A stretch of 64,000 nucleotides of DNA from Actinoplanes lutulentus (GTDB taxonomy: Bacteria > Actinomycetota > Actinomycetes > Mycobacteriales > Micromonosporaceae). Positions 51,155 to 59,813 of this stretch are shown here, one piece after another. The stretch covers positions 123,548-187,547 of the forward strand of contig NZ_QLMJ01000025.1 of the NCBI RefSeq assembly GCF_003259845.1, in the 5' to 3' direction. Made by a program: the position numbers and the translations under genes. A model generated the notes under the pieces. It had not been told where the DNA came from and did not search any database. It saw only the letters and a program-made list of their open reading frames with translations. Positions within the stretch are counted from its first letter, which is position 1. Every line of letters begins with the position of its first letter.

Positions 51155-51436
51155 TCAGTGCGACTCGGGCGTGGCCGGCGTGGCGCTCTCAGCGAGCACC
51201 GTGACGCCGTTCGCGTCGATCGAGAGGAAGCCACCGGCCACGTCGTAGGTGAGCTGCTCGCCACCGGCGAGCTTCACACGGACCTGGGACGGCTCCTTGA
51301 GCAGGCCGAGCAGCGGCGAGTGGCCGGGGAGGACACCGATCTCACCCTCGGTGGTCCGCGCGACGAGCATCTCGGCCTCGCCGGCCCAGACCTTCTCCTC
51401 GACGGCGACGACCTCGACGTGCAGCTGGTTGGCCAC
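51155..51436 (-). CDS. atpC: ATP synthase epsilon subunit
   Basis: A 93-residue epsilon subunit of the F1 central stalk. The beta-sandwich core HVEVVAVEEKVWAGEAEMLVARTTEGEIGVLPGHSPLLGLLKEPSQVRV is canonical. The protein ends soon after, lacking most of the C-terminal helical hairpin that inhibits ATPase activity in other bacteria; short epsilon subunits are common in actinomycetes. The GTG start has GAGGGAG about 5 nt upstream. It is separated from atpD by an LCP-family gene and a hairpin, so its expression must differ from that of the main operon or depend on read-through. Confidence 0.93.
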   Translation of the reverse strand: MANQLHVEVVAVEEKVWAGEAEMLVARTTEGEIGVLPGHSPLLGLLKEPSQVRVKLAGGEQLTYDVAGGFLSIDANGVTVLAESATPATPESH

Positions 51437-51508
51437 GCTGTCTCCCTCTGACTACAGAACCTGAACGGGTGAAGTCTAAACGGCCGTCCGCGCCGACGTG
51501 GTACGGGG

Positions 51509-52627
51509 TCAGCTGTTGACGTTGACGAATCCCGGGTGGTCGAGCAGGAACGGCGCGATCTGATCGTCCTTGACCGCCTGGAAGAACTGCTCGTAGTCGC
51601 CGCTGAGCTGTTCGCCGAGGTATTTGTTCGACCCCTGCTCGAAGAGGCCGCCGCCGGGCAGCTTGATCGAGGTCATGTCGTCGGTGTTGACCCCGCGCAG
51701 CGCCACCGCCCAGTCGATGACGCTGTTGCCGCCACCGTCGAAGGTGAGCGAGTCGCCGGCCGCGTCCAGGATCGAGAGCAGTTTCGTCGGGTTGGACACG
51801 ACGTCCTTGCTCATCGCCTGTTTCGCCATGGCCTTGACGAACTGCTGCTGGTGCCGCTGCCGGTCGTAGTCGCCGTTCGGCAGCGTGTACCGCTGGCGGA
51901 CGTAGTCGAGCGCCTCCCACGCCTCCAGGTGGTAGGTGCCCTTCTTGTACGTCTTCTGTGCCCCCGTGTAAGGGTGCGCGCACTTGTCACAGCCGGGGAT
52001 GCGCGGGCGCGCCTTGCCGTTCGGCTGGAGGTGCTCGGATTTCACGTTCTGGTCGATCGTCATGGTGACGCCGCCCATGGCCTCGACGATCTTCTTGAAG
52101 CCGCCGAAGTTGATGATCGCGCCGGCGTCGAACGTCTTGATGCCGGTGAGCTTGGTGACCGTCTTCGCCAGGAGCTGGAAACCCTGCTTCACGTCGTGCT
52201 CGCCGTTACCGACCGAGCTCCCGTACGACATCGCGGCGTTGATTTTCGACTTGCCGCCCTTGAAGCCGGTCGGCTCGAAGGCGGGGATGTCGACGTAGAG
52301 GTCGCGCGGGATGGAGAAGAGGTAGACCTGATCCATGCTGGCCGGGATGTGCGCCACGATGATCGAGTCGGAGAGCGGCGCCGTTTTCGTGTCACGCGGG
52401 TCGATGCCCGCGAGCAGAATGTTGATCGGGCCCTTGATCTCGGATTTCTGAGTGGCCGCGGCGGGGTCGCCGATCAGGGTGCCCCCGGCGTCGACCGCGC
52501 TCGTGTACCGCGAGATCAGCGCGTTGCCGCCCACCAGGACGCCACCGCTCACGACCATGAGCACACTGCCGAACACGGCACAGAGCCGCGTCCACAACGG
52601 CGCACGACGCTTGAAAGACTTAGCCAC
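51509..52627 (-). CDS. LytR-CpsA-Psr (LCP) family cell-wall ligase
   Basis: A 372-residue membrane-anchored LCP protein. A short basic cytoplasmic end (AKSFKRRAPLWTRL) and one helix (AVFGSVLMVVSGGVLVGGNALI) precede the catalytic domain. NILLAGIDPRDTKTAPLSDSIIVAHI, VYLFSIPRDLYVDIP and the distal DYVRQRYTLPNGDYDRQRHQQQFVKAM hold the Arg and Asp residues used to bind polyprenyl pyrophosphate. LCP enzymes attach glycopolymers such as teichoic acid or arabinogalactan to peptidoglycan. GTG 52627 is preferred, since the longer frame to 52729 precedes the basic segment. It stands between atpD and atpC on the same strand. Confidence 0.92.
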   Translation of the reverse strand: MAKSFKRRAPLWTRLCAVFGSVLMVVSGGVLVGGNALISRYTSAVDAGGTLIGDPAAATQKSEIKGPINILLAGIDPRDTKTAPLSDSIIVAHIPASMDQVYLFSIPRDLYVDIPAFEPTGFKGGKSKINAAMSYGSSVGNGEHDVKQGFQLLAKTVTKLTGIKTFDAGAIINFGGFKKIVEAMGGVTMTIDQNVKSEHLQPNGKARPRIPGCDKCAHPYTGAQKTYKKGTYHLEAWEALDYVRQRYTLPNGDYDRQRHQQQFVKAMAKQAMSKDVVSNPTKLLSILDAAGDSLTFDGGGNSVIDWAVALRGVNTDDMTSIKLPGGGLFEQGSNKYLGEQLSGDYEQFFQAVKDDQIAPFLLDHPGFVNVNS

Positions 52628-52772
52628 CCGATCCCCAACCTCTGCCGGCACGGCAACGCGCGGCCAAGAGTACCCGAGCTCCGGGCGTGAACCGGTACCT
52701 CGATTCCCCTTCACAGCCTGCGGAAACATACTTCACAGGTTGGATGAACGCAGAGGAATCAGGCGAACACGC

Positions 52773-52807
52773 AGAAGCCGCGCCGGCGTACTGCCGGCGC
52801 GGCTTCT
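52773..52807 (-). terminator. Strong hairpin after atpD
   Basis: AGAAGCCGCGCCGGC (52773-52787), a 5-nt loop, and the exact reverse complement (52793-52807) form a 15-bp stem 22 bp after the atpD stop. It precedes the LCP gene, so it should end or attenuate the main ATP synthase transcript before LCP and atpC. Confidence 0.75.
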
Positions 52808-52829
52808 TTCGATCGAAGAAGGGGCTGGA

Positions 52830-54272
52830 TCAGCCCTTCATCAGCTCGTGCGCGTTCTTCTCGAGGTCCTCGAGGCCACCGCACATGAAGAAGGCCTGCT
52901 CGGGGAAGTTGTCGTACTCACCCTCGGCGATCTTCTTGAACGCCTCGATGGTCTCCTTCAGCGGGACCGTCGAGCCGGGAACGCCGGTGAACTGCTCCGC
53001 CGCGTAGGTGTTCTGCGACAGGAACCGCTCGATGCGGCGGGCCCGCTGGACCGTGATCTTGTCTTCCTCGGAGAGCTCGTCCATGCCGAGGATGGCGATG
53101 ATGTCCTGCAGGTCCTTGTACTTCTGAAGGATCCGCTGGACCTCACGGGCCACCGCGTAGTGCTCGGCGCCGACGAACTCCGGTGCCAGGATCCGCGAGC
53201 TGGAAGCCAGCGGGTCCACGGCCGGGTAGATGCCCTTGTCGGAGATCGACCGCTCGAGGTTCGTGGTCGCGTCGAGGTGCGCGAACGTGGTGGCCGGCGC
53301 CGGGTCGGTGTAGTCGTCGGCGGGCACGTAGATCGCCTGCAGCGAGGTGATCGCCTTGCCACGGACCGAGGTGATCCGCTCCTGGAGCTCGCCCATCTCG
53401 TCAGCCAGGGTGGGCTGGTAACCCACGGCGGACGGCATACGGCCGAGCAGGGTGGAGACCTCGGAACCGGCCTGGGTGAACCGGAAGATGTTGTCGATGA
53501 AGAGCAGCACCTCCTGGTTCTGGACGTCACGGAAGTACTCCGCCATGGTCAGAGCGGTCAGGGCGACCCGGAGGCGGGTGCCCGGCGGCTCGTCCATCTG
53601 GCCGAAGACCAGGGCGGTCTTGTCCAGAACGCCACCCTCGTCCATTTCCAGGATGAGGTCGTTGCCCTCACGGGTGCGCTCGCCGACGCCGGCGAACACC
53701 GAGGTGCCGCCGAAGTTACGGGCAACACGGATGATCATCTCCTGGATGAGCACCGTCTTACCCACGCCCGCGCCACCGAACAGGCCGATCTTGCCACCAC
53801 GCACGTACGGCGCGAGCAGGTCGAGCACCTTGATGCCGGTTTCCAGCATCTCGGTCTTCGGCTCGAGGTCCGCGAACGCCGGCGGCTTGCGGTGAATCGA
53901 CCAGCGCTCCTGGATGTCCAGCGTCGACGGGTCGACGTTGAGCACCTCGCCGAGGGCGTTGAACACGTGGCCCTTGGTCACGTCGCCGACGGGCACCGAG
54001 ATCGGCGCGCCGGTGTCGGTGACCGCGGAACCGCGGACCAGGCCGTCGGTCGGCTGCATCGAGATCGCGCGGAGCAGGTTGTCACCCAGGTGCTGGGCAA
54101 CCTCCATGGTCAGCTTCTTGGTGCCCTCGGAGAGAGTGACCTCGACGTGCAGCGCGTTGAAGATCGCGGGCATGGCGTTACGGGGAAACTCGACGTCGAC
54201 GACCGGGCCGATGACCCGGACGACGCGGCCGACGCTGGTCTCCGTCTTGGTGGGCTCAGCAACAGCAGTCAT
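52830..54272 (-). CDS. atpD: ATP synthase beta subunit
   Basis: A 480-residue catalytic F1 subunit. The P-loop GLFGGAGVGKTVLIQEM, the GERTREGNDL segment with the catalytic Glu, VLLFIDNIFRFTQAG (Walker B), and DELSEEDKITVQRARRIERFLSQ (DELSEED loop contacting gamma/epsilon) are intact. The ATG overlaps the atpG stop by one base (TGATG). It is the last gene of the contiguous block before a hairpin. Standard length. Confidence 0.97.
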   Translation of the reverse strand: MTAVAEPTKTETSVGRVVRVIGPVVDVEFPRNAMPAIFNALHVEVTLSEGTKKLTMEVAQHLGDNLLRAISMQPTDGLVRGSAVTDTGAPISVPVGDVTKGHVFNALGEVLNVDPSTLDIQERWSIHRKPPAFADLEPKTEMLETGIKVLDLLAPYVRGGKIGLFGGAGVGKTVLIQEMIIRVARNFGGTSVFAGVGERTREGNDLILEMDEGGVLDKTALVFGQMDEPPGTRLRVALTALTMAEYFRDVQNQEVLLFIDNIFRFTQAGSEVSTLLGRMPSAVGYQPTLADEMGELQERITSVRGKAITSLQAIYVPADDYTDPAPATTFAHLDATTNLERSISDKGIYPAVDPLASSSRILAPEFVGAEHYAVAREVQRILQKYKDLQDIIAILGMDELSEEDKITVQRARRIERFLSQNTYAAEQFTGVPGSTVPLKETIEAFKKIAEGEYDNFPEQAFFMCGGLEDLEKNAHELMKG

Positions 54273-55201
54273 CACACATCACTTCCTGCCGCGGCCAGCG
54301 CGTTGGCGCCGCCGACGATCTCACTGATTTCCTGGGTGATCGCAGCCTGCCGCGCGGAGTTCATCTCGCGCGTGTACCGCTTGAGCAGATCGTCGGCGTT
54401 GTCCGACGCGCTCTTCATCGCCCGCCGGCGCGAAGCCGACTCGCTGGCCGCCGAGTCCAGCAACGCCGCGTAGATCCGCGTGTTGAGGTACTTCGGAAGC
54501 AGCGCGTCGAGCAACTCGTCGGCGTCCGGCTCGAACTCGTACGCCGGACGAAGGCCGGCGGACTCCTCGGCCTGTTCCTCGACCTGCACCGGCGCGAGGG
54601 GCTTCGCCTGTGCGGACTGCGTCATCAAGGACTTGAACTCGGTGCTCACGATGTGCAGCTCGTCCACGCCCGCGATGTTCTCCGGACCGAACGTGCCGTC
54701 CGCCGTGGAACCGGCCGAGAACGCCTCGATCAGCGCGTCGCCGACGTTCTTGGCGTCGGCGAACGACGGGCGCTCGGAGAAGCCGGTCCAGCTGGCGGCA
54801 ACCTCACGGTTGCGGAACCGGTAGTAGCCGGTGCCCTTACGGCCCACCACGTACAGCGCCACCTCCTTGCCTTCCGACTTCAGCGCAGCGATCAGCTGCT
54901 CGGAGGCGCGGATGGCGTTGGCGTTGTAGGCGCCGGCCAGGCCACGGTCACTGGTGATCAGCAGGACACCCGCCCGCTGGACGCGCTCACGCGCGACCAG
55001 CAGGGGGTTGTCGACCGAAGCGTTGGACGCGAGCGCACCGAGAACCTTGGTGATCGCCTCCGAGTAGGGCCGGGAAGCCTTCACCCGTTCCTGCGCCTTG
55101 GCGATGCGGCTGGTCGCGACCAGCTCCTGCGCCTTGGCGATCTTCTTGGTCGACTTGACGGTGCGGATACGCCGCCGAAGCGCCTGTACCTGACCGGCCA
55201 T
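54272..55201 (-). CDS. atpG: ATP synthase gamma subunit
   Basis: A 309-residue rotor shaft subunit. The N-terminal helix AGQVQALRRRIRTVKSTKKIAKAQELVATSRI and the C-terminal helix ADDLLKRYTREMNSARQAAITQEISEIVGGANAL form the coiled coil inside the alpha/beta ring. The central LLITSDRGLAGAYNANAIR is conserved. A Gln/Glu-rich loop (APVQVEEQAEESAG) near residue 205 is inserted, as in mycobacterial gamma, which carries an extra loop in the same general region (comparison from memory). Confidence 0.95.
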   Translation of the reverse strand: MAGQVQALRRRIRTVKSTKKIAKAQELVATSRIAKAQERVKASRPYSEAITKVLGALASNASVDNPLLVARERVQRAGVLLITSDRGLAGAYNANAIRASEQLIAALKSEGKEVALYVVGRKGTGYYRFRNREVAASWTGFSERPSFADAKNVGDALIEAFSAGSTADGTFGPENIAGVDELHIVSTEFKSLMTQSAQAKPLAPVQVEEQAEESAGLRPAYEFEPDADELLDALLPKYLNTRIYAALLDSAASESASRRRAMKSASDNADDLLKRYTREMNSARQAAITQEISEIVGGANALAAAGSDV

Positions 55202-55203
55202 GC

Positions 55204-56766
55204 CTAGCTACCGCTCTCGGTGGAACCGCTCTGGAAGACCTTCTTGAACTCGACGACGCCCGACTTCAGGCTCTCGATGTTGTCGTCGGTCAGCAGGTTC
55301 GTCGACTCGACCGCGGTGTAGACGTCGCTGCGGTGCTTCTTCACCCACTGCAGGAATTCCTGCTCGAAGCGGCGCACGTCGCCGACCGGGATGTCGTCGA
55401 GCTGGCCGGTGGTGCCGGCCCAGATCACGATGACCTGGTCAACCGTCGAGTACGGCGAGTACTGCGGCTGCTTGAGCAGCTCGACCAGGCGTACGCCCTT
55501 GTCGAGCTGAGCACGCGACGCCTTGTCCAGGTCGGAGGCGAAGGCCGAGAAGGCCTCCAGCTCACGGAACTGGGCCAGGTCGAGGCGCAGCCGGCCGGAG
55601 ACCGTACGCATGGCCTTGACCTGCGCCGAACCACCCACGCGGGAGACCGAGGTACCGACGTTGATCGCCGGGCGGACACCCGAGGCGAACAGGTCGGTCT
55701 CCAGGAAGATCTGACCGTCGGTGATCGAGATGACGTTGGTCGGGATGAAGGCCGAGATGTCGTTGGCCTTCGTCTCGATGATCGGCAGACCGGTCATCGA
55801 GCCGCCACCCAGCTCGTCGGAGAGCTTCGCGCAGCGCTCCAGCAGGCGGGAGTGCAAGTAGAAGACGTCACCCGGGTACGCCTCACGGCCCGGCGGGCGA
55901 CGCAGCAGCAGCGACACGGCGCGGTACGCCTCGGCCTGCTTGGTCAGGTCATCGAACACGATCAGGACGTGCTTGCCGTTGTACATCCAGTGCTGTCCGA
56001 TGGACGAACCGGTGTACGGGGCGATGTACTTGAAGCCGGCCGGGTCGGAAGCCGGAGACGCGACGATCGTCGTGTACTCCAGCGCGCCCTGCGCCTCCAG
56101 GGTGCCCCGGATGCTGGCGACGGTGGAGGCCTTCTGGCCGATCGCCACGTAGATGCAGCGGACCTGCTTCTGGGGGTCGCCGGACTCCCAGTTGGCCTTC
56201 TGGTTGATGATCGTGTCGAGCGCGACCGTGGTCTTACCGGTCTTGCGGTCACCGATGATCAGCTGGCGCTGGCCGCGGCCGATCGGCGTCATGGCGTCGA
56301 TAGCCTTGATGCCGGTCTGCAGCGGCTGCTTCACCGGCTGCCGCGCCATGACGTTCGGCGCCTGCAGCTCGAGCTCGCGGAAGCCTTCGTTGGCGATCTC
56401 GCCGAGACCGTCGATCGGCTTGCCCAGCGCGTCGACCACGCGACCCAGGAAGGCGTCGCCGACCGGGACCGAGAGGACGCGACCGGTGCGCTTGACCGGC
56501 TGGCCTTCCTCGATCTTCGCGAAGTCGCCCAGGATCACGGCGCCGATCTCGCGGACGTCAAGGTTCGACGCGACACCCAGGGTGCCGTCGGCGAATTCGA
56601 GCAGCTCGTTCGCCATTACCGAGGGCAGGCCCTCGACATGCGCGATTCCGTCGCCCGCATCGGAGACGATGCCGACCTCCTCGCGGGAGACCTCGGGCGA
56701 ATAGGACGAGACGTAGCGCTCTAGCGCCCCCCGGATCTCGTCCGAGGAGATGGTCAGCTCGGCCAT
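55204..56766 (-). CDS. atpA: ATP synthase alpha subunit
   Basis: A 520-residue non-catalytic nucleotide-binding F1 subunit. The P-loop IIGDRKTGKTTVALDTI, the region VLIVFDDLTKQAEAYRAVSLLLRRPPGREAYPGDVFYLHSRLLERCAKL and the signature PAINVGTSVSRVGGSAQ are all present. The N-terminal ~25 residues bind delta. Mycobacterial alpha has a ~35-residue C-terminal extension that suppresses ATP hydrolysis. Here the chain ends in FKKVFQSGSTESGS, with only a short tail, so that mechanism is probably absent (inference). Confidence 0.97.
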   Translation of the reverse strand: MAELTISSDEIRGALERYVSSYSPEVSREEVGIVSDAGDGIAHVEGLPSVMANELLEFADGTLGVASNLDVREIGAVILGDFAKIEEGQPVKRTGRVLSVPVGDAFLGRVVDALGKPIDGLGEIANEGFRELELQAPNVMARQPVKQPLQTGIKAIDAMTPIGRGQRQLIIGDRKTGKTTVALDTIINQKANWESGDPQKQVRCIYVAIGQKASTVASIRGTLEAQGALEYTTIVASPASDPAGFKYIAPYTGSSIGQHWMYNGKHVLIVFDDLTKQAEAYRAVSLLLRRPPGREAYPGDVFYLHSRLLERCAKLSDELGGGSMTGLPIIETKANDISAFIPTNVISITDGQIFLETDLFASGVRPAINVGTSVSRVGGSAQVKAMRTVSGRLRLDLAQFRELEAFSAFASDLDKASRAQLDKGVRLVELLKQPQYSPYSTVDQVIVIWAGTTGQLDDIPVGDVRRFEQEFLQWVKKHRSDVYTAVESTNLLTDDNIESLKSGVVEFKKVFQSGSTESGS

Positions 56767-56842
56767 CCTCTGCCTTCTCTGTCTAGCTCGGGACGTCGCC
56801 GCCGCCGAGGGGCCTTCTCGATAAGAAATCGAGGGGAAAGGA

Positions 56843-57664
56843 CTATTTAGCGAACGCCTGCTTGGCAGCGTTCAGCCGGCGCAGGATCGTGCCGTCGTAG
56901 AGGTCGGATCCGACGCGGACGCTGGCACCACCGATGATCGATGGGTCGACGTCCACTTTCAGCGACACTCCGCGGCCATAGATGGCGGACAACTTCGCAG
57001 CCAGGGCGGTCTCGTCGGCGTCGGTGAGCGGCTTGGCCACCGTCACGTACGCCACCTCGCGGTCCCGCTTCGCCGCGGTCAGCTCGACCAGGCGGTTCAG
57101 CGATGCCACGAAACCACGGCCACCGAAGCCTTCAAGCGCCACCTCGACCAGCCGGACGGTGGCCGCGTGGGCCTTGCCGGTCAGCAAGGTCTGTACCAGC
57201 TTAACCCGCCGTTCGAGAGCCGCACCGGGGTCACTCAGCGTGACCTCCAGCTTGGAATCGCCCGAGACGATCTGGCCGAACCGGAACAGCTCGTCCTCGA
57301 CGTCGATCAGCTTGCCGTCACGATCGGCCGAGGCCAGGACGGTTTCCACACCGAGACGCTCGGTCGCGTCCAGCAGCTCCACCGGCTTGGAGAAGCGGCC
57401 GGCCGCCAGAGCGCCCAGCACGTTCGCCGTGGTCTCGGAGACCTTGCCGGACAGCAGCGACCGCACCAGCTCGGCGCGGTCGGCGCCGGGCCGGGACGGA
57501 TCGGTCAGCGCCCGGCGCAGCCGGGGCTGGGCCCGCAGCAGGCCGGCCACCGACAGAATCTCGTCGGCGACCGATGCCAGCTGCGAAGCCGTTGCCGTCG
57601 CGGTGTCCGCGGTCAGCCGGTCCGACGCCTCGCCGTAGGCCTCGCGGCTTACGCTCGACGTCAT
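56843..57664 (-). CDS. atpH: ATP synthase delta subunit
   Basis: A 273-residue OSCP/delta subunit, the longer actinomycete form (E. coli about 177). SSVSREAYGEASDRLTADT begins the N-terminal helical domain, and the C-terminal AYVTVAKPLTDADETALAAKLSAIYGRGVSLKVDVDPSIIGGASVRVGSDLYDGTILRRL is the conserved stator contact. In this form a long middle section (about 90-200) is extra. It starts one base from the atpF stop. The 76-bp gap before atpA carries a small AT-centred hairpin near 56814-56837. Confidence 0.94.
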   Translation of the reverse strand: MTSSVSREAYGEASDRLTADTATATASQLASVADEILSVAGLLRAQPRLRRALTDPSRPGADRAELVRSLLSGKVSETTANVLGALAAGRFSKPVELLDATERLGVETVLASADRDGKLIDVEDELFRFGQIVSGDSKLEVTLSDPGAALERRVKLVQTLLTGKAHAATVRLVEVALEGFGGRGFVASLNRLVELTAAKRDREVAYVTVAKPLTDADETALAAKLSAIYGRGVSLKVDVDPSIIGGASVRVGSDLYDGTILRRLNAAKQAFAK

Positions 57665-58221
57665 CAGCGCCGCCCACCCGTGGTGCCGGCGGTGTCGAGG
57701 TCCGCGATGAAGCGCTCGACGGTGCCGCGGGTACGGGCCTCGTCGGCCAGAGCCTCGCCGACGATCTTGCCGGCCAGGTCGACCGCGAGAGTGCCGACCT
57801 CGGAGCGAAGCTCGCGGAGGATCGACTCACGCTGGGTGGCGAGCTGCTCGTTGCCGGCCGCGATGATGCGGTCCGACTCCTCGCGAGCCTTGCCCAGCAC
57901 GTCCTGACGAATGCCCTCGGCGTCCGCCCGGGCCTCGTCACGGATGCGCGCGGCCTCGGTACGGGCCTCGGCGAGCTGCGTCCGGTACTGCTCCAGCAGC
58001 TCGTTCGCCTCGGCCTGAGCGGCCTCGGCGCGCTTGATGCCACCCTCGATGGCCTCGACCCGTGCCTGGAACGTCTTCTCCATCTGCGGGAAGACGAACT
58101 TGATCAGCACGAAGCAGAGCACCGCGAAGGCAACCGAGCCGACCACGATCTCTTGCCAGATCGGGATGATCGGGTTGTGCTCGGTGGCGCCTTCTTCAGC
58201 GGCCAGATAGAGGTTGATCAT
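57664..58221 (-). CDS. atpF: ATP synthase b subunit
   Basis: A 185-residue peripheral stalk subunit. One transmembrane helix (IWQEIVVGSVAFAVLCFVLIKFVF, ~21-44) is followed by a long amphipathic helix (residues ~50-160) of the right-handed coiled-coil type, with FQARVEAIEGGIKRAEAAQAEANELLEQYRTQLAEARTEAARIRDEAR. ATG 58221 is chosen with GGGAGG about 6 nt upstream; GTG 58227 would overlap that site. Confidence 0.95.
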   Translation of the reverse strand: MINLYLAAEEGATEHNPIIPIWQEIVVGSVAFAVLCFVLIKFVFPQMEKTFQARVEAIEGGIKRAEAAQAEANELLEQYRTQLAEARTEAARIRDEARADAEGIRQDVLGKAREESDRIIAAGNEQLATQRESILRELRSEVGTLAVDLAGKIVGEALADEARTRGTVERFIADLDTAGTTGGRR

Positions 58222-58246
58222 GGACACCTCCCAACGAGGCTGAAAG

Positions 58247-58483
58247 TCAGGAGATCGGGCCCTGCCAGATGAAGCCGAACGCGATGCCCAGCAGCGCGAG
58301 CGCCTCGATGACGGCGAAGCCGATCCAGACGTACGGGAGGGTCAGGCGGGACGACTCCGGCTGGCGCGCGGTCGACTGGATGTAGGCCGAGAAGACCAGG
58401 CCAACGCCGATGCCGGGGCCGATCGCAGCGAGACCGTAACCGATGGCGGCGGTGCTGCCCTCAACGGCGGCGAGAAGGTCCAT
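58247..58483 (-). CDS. atpE: ATP synthase c subunit
   Basis: A 78-residue hairpin of two membrane helices that builds the proton-translocating ring. Helix 1 contains AAIGYGLAAIGPGIGVGLVFS. The polar loop is STARQPES, and helix 2 has WIGFAVIEALALLGIAFGFIW with the ion-binding Glu. The lack of the polar ligands used for sodium suggests proton coupling. ATG 58483 follows AGGAGGAATTAGCA; the upstream frame is not part of the protein. Confidence 0.97.
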   Translation of the reverse strand: MDLLAAVEGSTAAIGYGLAAIGPGIGVGLVFSAYIQSTARQPESSRLTLPYVWIGFAVIEALALLGIAFGFIWQGPIS

Positions 58484-58559
58484 TGCTAATTCCTCCTGGT
58501 ATCTCACGTGAGTGTCACGCGGGACGACAACGGGGTGTAACTAATGGTTCGGGTGGAAC

Positions 58560-59351
58560 TCAGTGCTCGTCTGCGAGCGCGCCCTGGACGTAGCTCGCGG
58601 TAAGCACCGTGAAGACATAGGCCTGGAGACAGATCACCAGGAACTCGAGCAGCGTGAGCGCGACCGTGAGCACCCAGGACAGCAGCGAGATCGGCGCCAG
58701 CAGGACGTTCGCGTTGATCATCGCGAAGCCGCCCAGCGTGAACACCAGCAGAAGCATGTGGCCCGCGAACATGTTGGCGAAGAGACGAACCGCCAGCGAG
58801 AAGGGACGCACGAGGAAGTTCGAGAAGAACTCGATCGGAATCAGCAGCGGCAGAATGAACCACGGCGCCGGCGGGATGAGCGCGTGCTTGAAGTACTTCA
58901 GCGGGCCGTGGTGCCGCATGCCGACGTAGATGAACATCACGTAGCTGATCACCGCGAGCACCGCCGGGAACGCGATGTGCGACATCGGCGACATCTGGAT
59001 CAGCGGCACGATGCCGAAGAAGTTGTTCACGAGAATGAAGAGGAACAACGTCGTCAGGTACGGCGCGAATCGCACGCCGGCCGGACCGATCATTTCGACC
59101 GCGATGTTGTTACGGACGAAGCCGTAGGCGCTTTCCGCGATCCACTGCTTCTTGGTCGGTACCAACTTCGGCTTCCGGTATGACACCAGGAAGAAGATGA
59201 TGATCGCCGCAACCGCAACCCAGATGAGCAGCGTTACCTTGGTGAACCAGTAATTGTCGTGCTCGCCCCAAGGCAGGATGCTGGGCAGGTAGAAGTCCTC
59301 GACGCTGGGCGGGAACGCCGCCGCGAGGACCGTCGACTGACCGATCACCAT
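58560..59351 (-). CDS. atpB: ATP synthase a subunit
   Basis: A 263-residue membrane stator subunit that forms the proton half-channels. About five to six helices are seen. The essential Arg lies in FSLAVRLFANMFAGHMLLLVF, with conserved channel residues in the last helix (EFLVICLQAYVFTVLTASYVQGAL). The N-terminus with EDFYLPSILPWGEHDNYWFTKV is extracytoplasmic. It follows the AtpZ-like gene after 12 bp. Confidence 0.96.
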   Translation of the reverse strand: MVIGQSTVLAAAFPPSVEDFYLPSILPWGEHDNYWFTKVTLLIWVAVAAIIIFFLVSYRKPKLVPTKKQWIAESAYGFVRNNIAVEMIGPAGVRFAPYLTTLFLFILVNNFFGIVPLIQMSPMSHIAFPAVLAVISYVMFIYVGMRHHGPLKYFKHALIPPAPWFILPLLIPIEFFSNFLVRPFSLAVRLFANMFAGHMLLLVFTLGGFAMINANVLLAPISLLSWVLTVALTLLEFLVICLQAYVFTVLTASYVQGALADEH

Positions 59352-59363
59352 GGCCCTTTCCTG

Positions 59364-59603
59364 TCAGGCGCCGAGCCGGCGCACGATGAGGTACACACCA
59401 CCGGCGACACCGAGGACGGCGCCTATGCCGGCGAATATGCCCTTGGTTCCGACGAAGTGGTCAACCAGCCAACCGATTCCACCCCACACCAACATGCCCG
59501 CGATGAGGTAGGAGACGGCGGTCATGCCCACTCCCGTGTCGGGAGGTGGTTGCTGCTGACCCTTGTCACCGCGAGATTCGGGGGGAGGTTCTTGGCCGGT
59601 CAT
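59364..59603 (-). CDS. AtpZ/AtpI-like small membrane protein
   Basis: A 79-residue protein. A Pro/Gln-rich polar start (TGQEPPPESRGDKGQQQPPPDTG) leads into two helices: VSYLIAGMLVWGGIGWLVDHFVG and GIFAGIGAVLGVAGGVYLIV. The GWLVDxxxGTxxxF pattern is typical of AtpZ, which may help c-ring assembly or move Mg/Ca ions. ATG 59603 is chosen as the first Met of this unit; the open frame upstream is not conserved. It lies between atpI and atpB. Confidence 0.85.
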   Translation of the reverse strand: MTGQEPPPESRGDKGQQQPPPDTGVGMTAVSYLIAGMLVWGGIGWLVDHFVGTKGIFAGIGAVLGVAGGVYLIVRRLGA

Positions 59604-59613
59604 GACGGCCCGA

Positions 59614-59641
59614 ACGATATCAGCAGGAAACACGAAGCTAA
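59614..59641 (-). promoter_or_regulatory. Possible internal promoter before the AtpZ-like gene
   Basis: On the minus strand, TTAGCT (complement of 59636-59641) and TATCGT (complement of 59614-59619) are separated by 16 bp. The -10 would lie about 10 bp before the ATG at 59603. The match to sigma-70-type consensus is partial. The 210-bp gap between atpI and this gene is the longest in the block, which makes a promoter here plausible. Confidence 0.3.
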
Positions 59642-59813
59642 GCGGGACCCCCCGCACAACCTTCGTTGTCCAGGCGTCAGAGGTCTCGCAACTGGAAGGA
59701 CACGGTACTCCTGTCGCGCCAAAACGGAACACGGCACAAGGGAGGGGGTCACCGGATCGTGGTCACTTGACCGAGTTGGACCCTCCTGACCAGCCAGGAC
59801 ACCGTGCCCTAGA

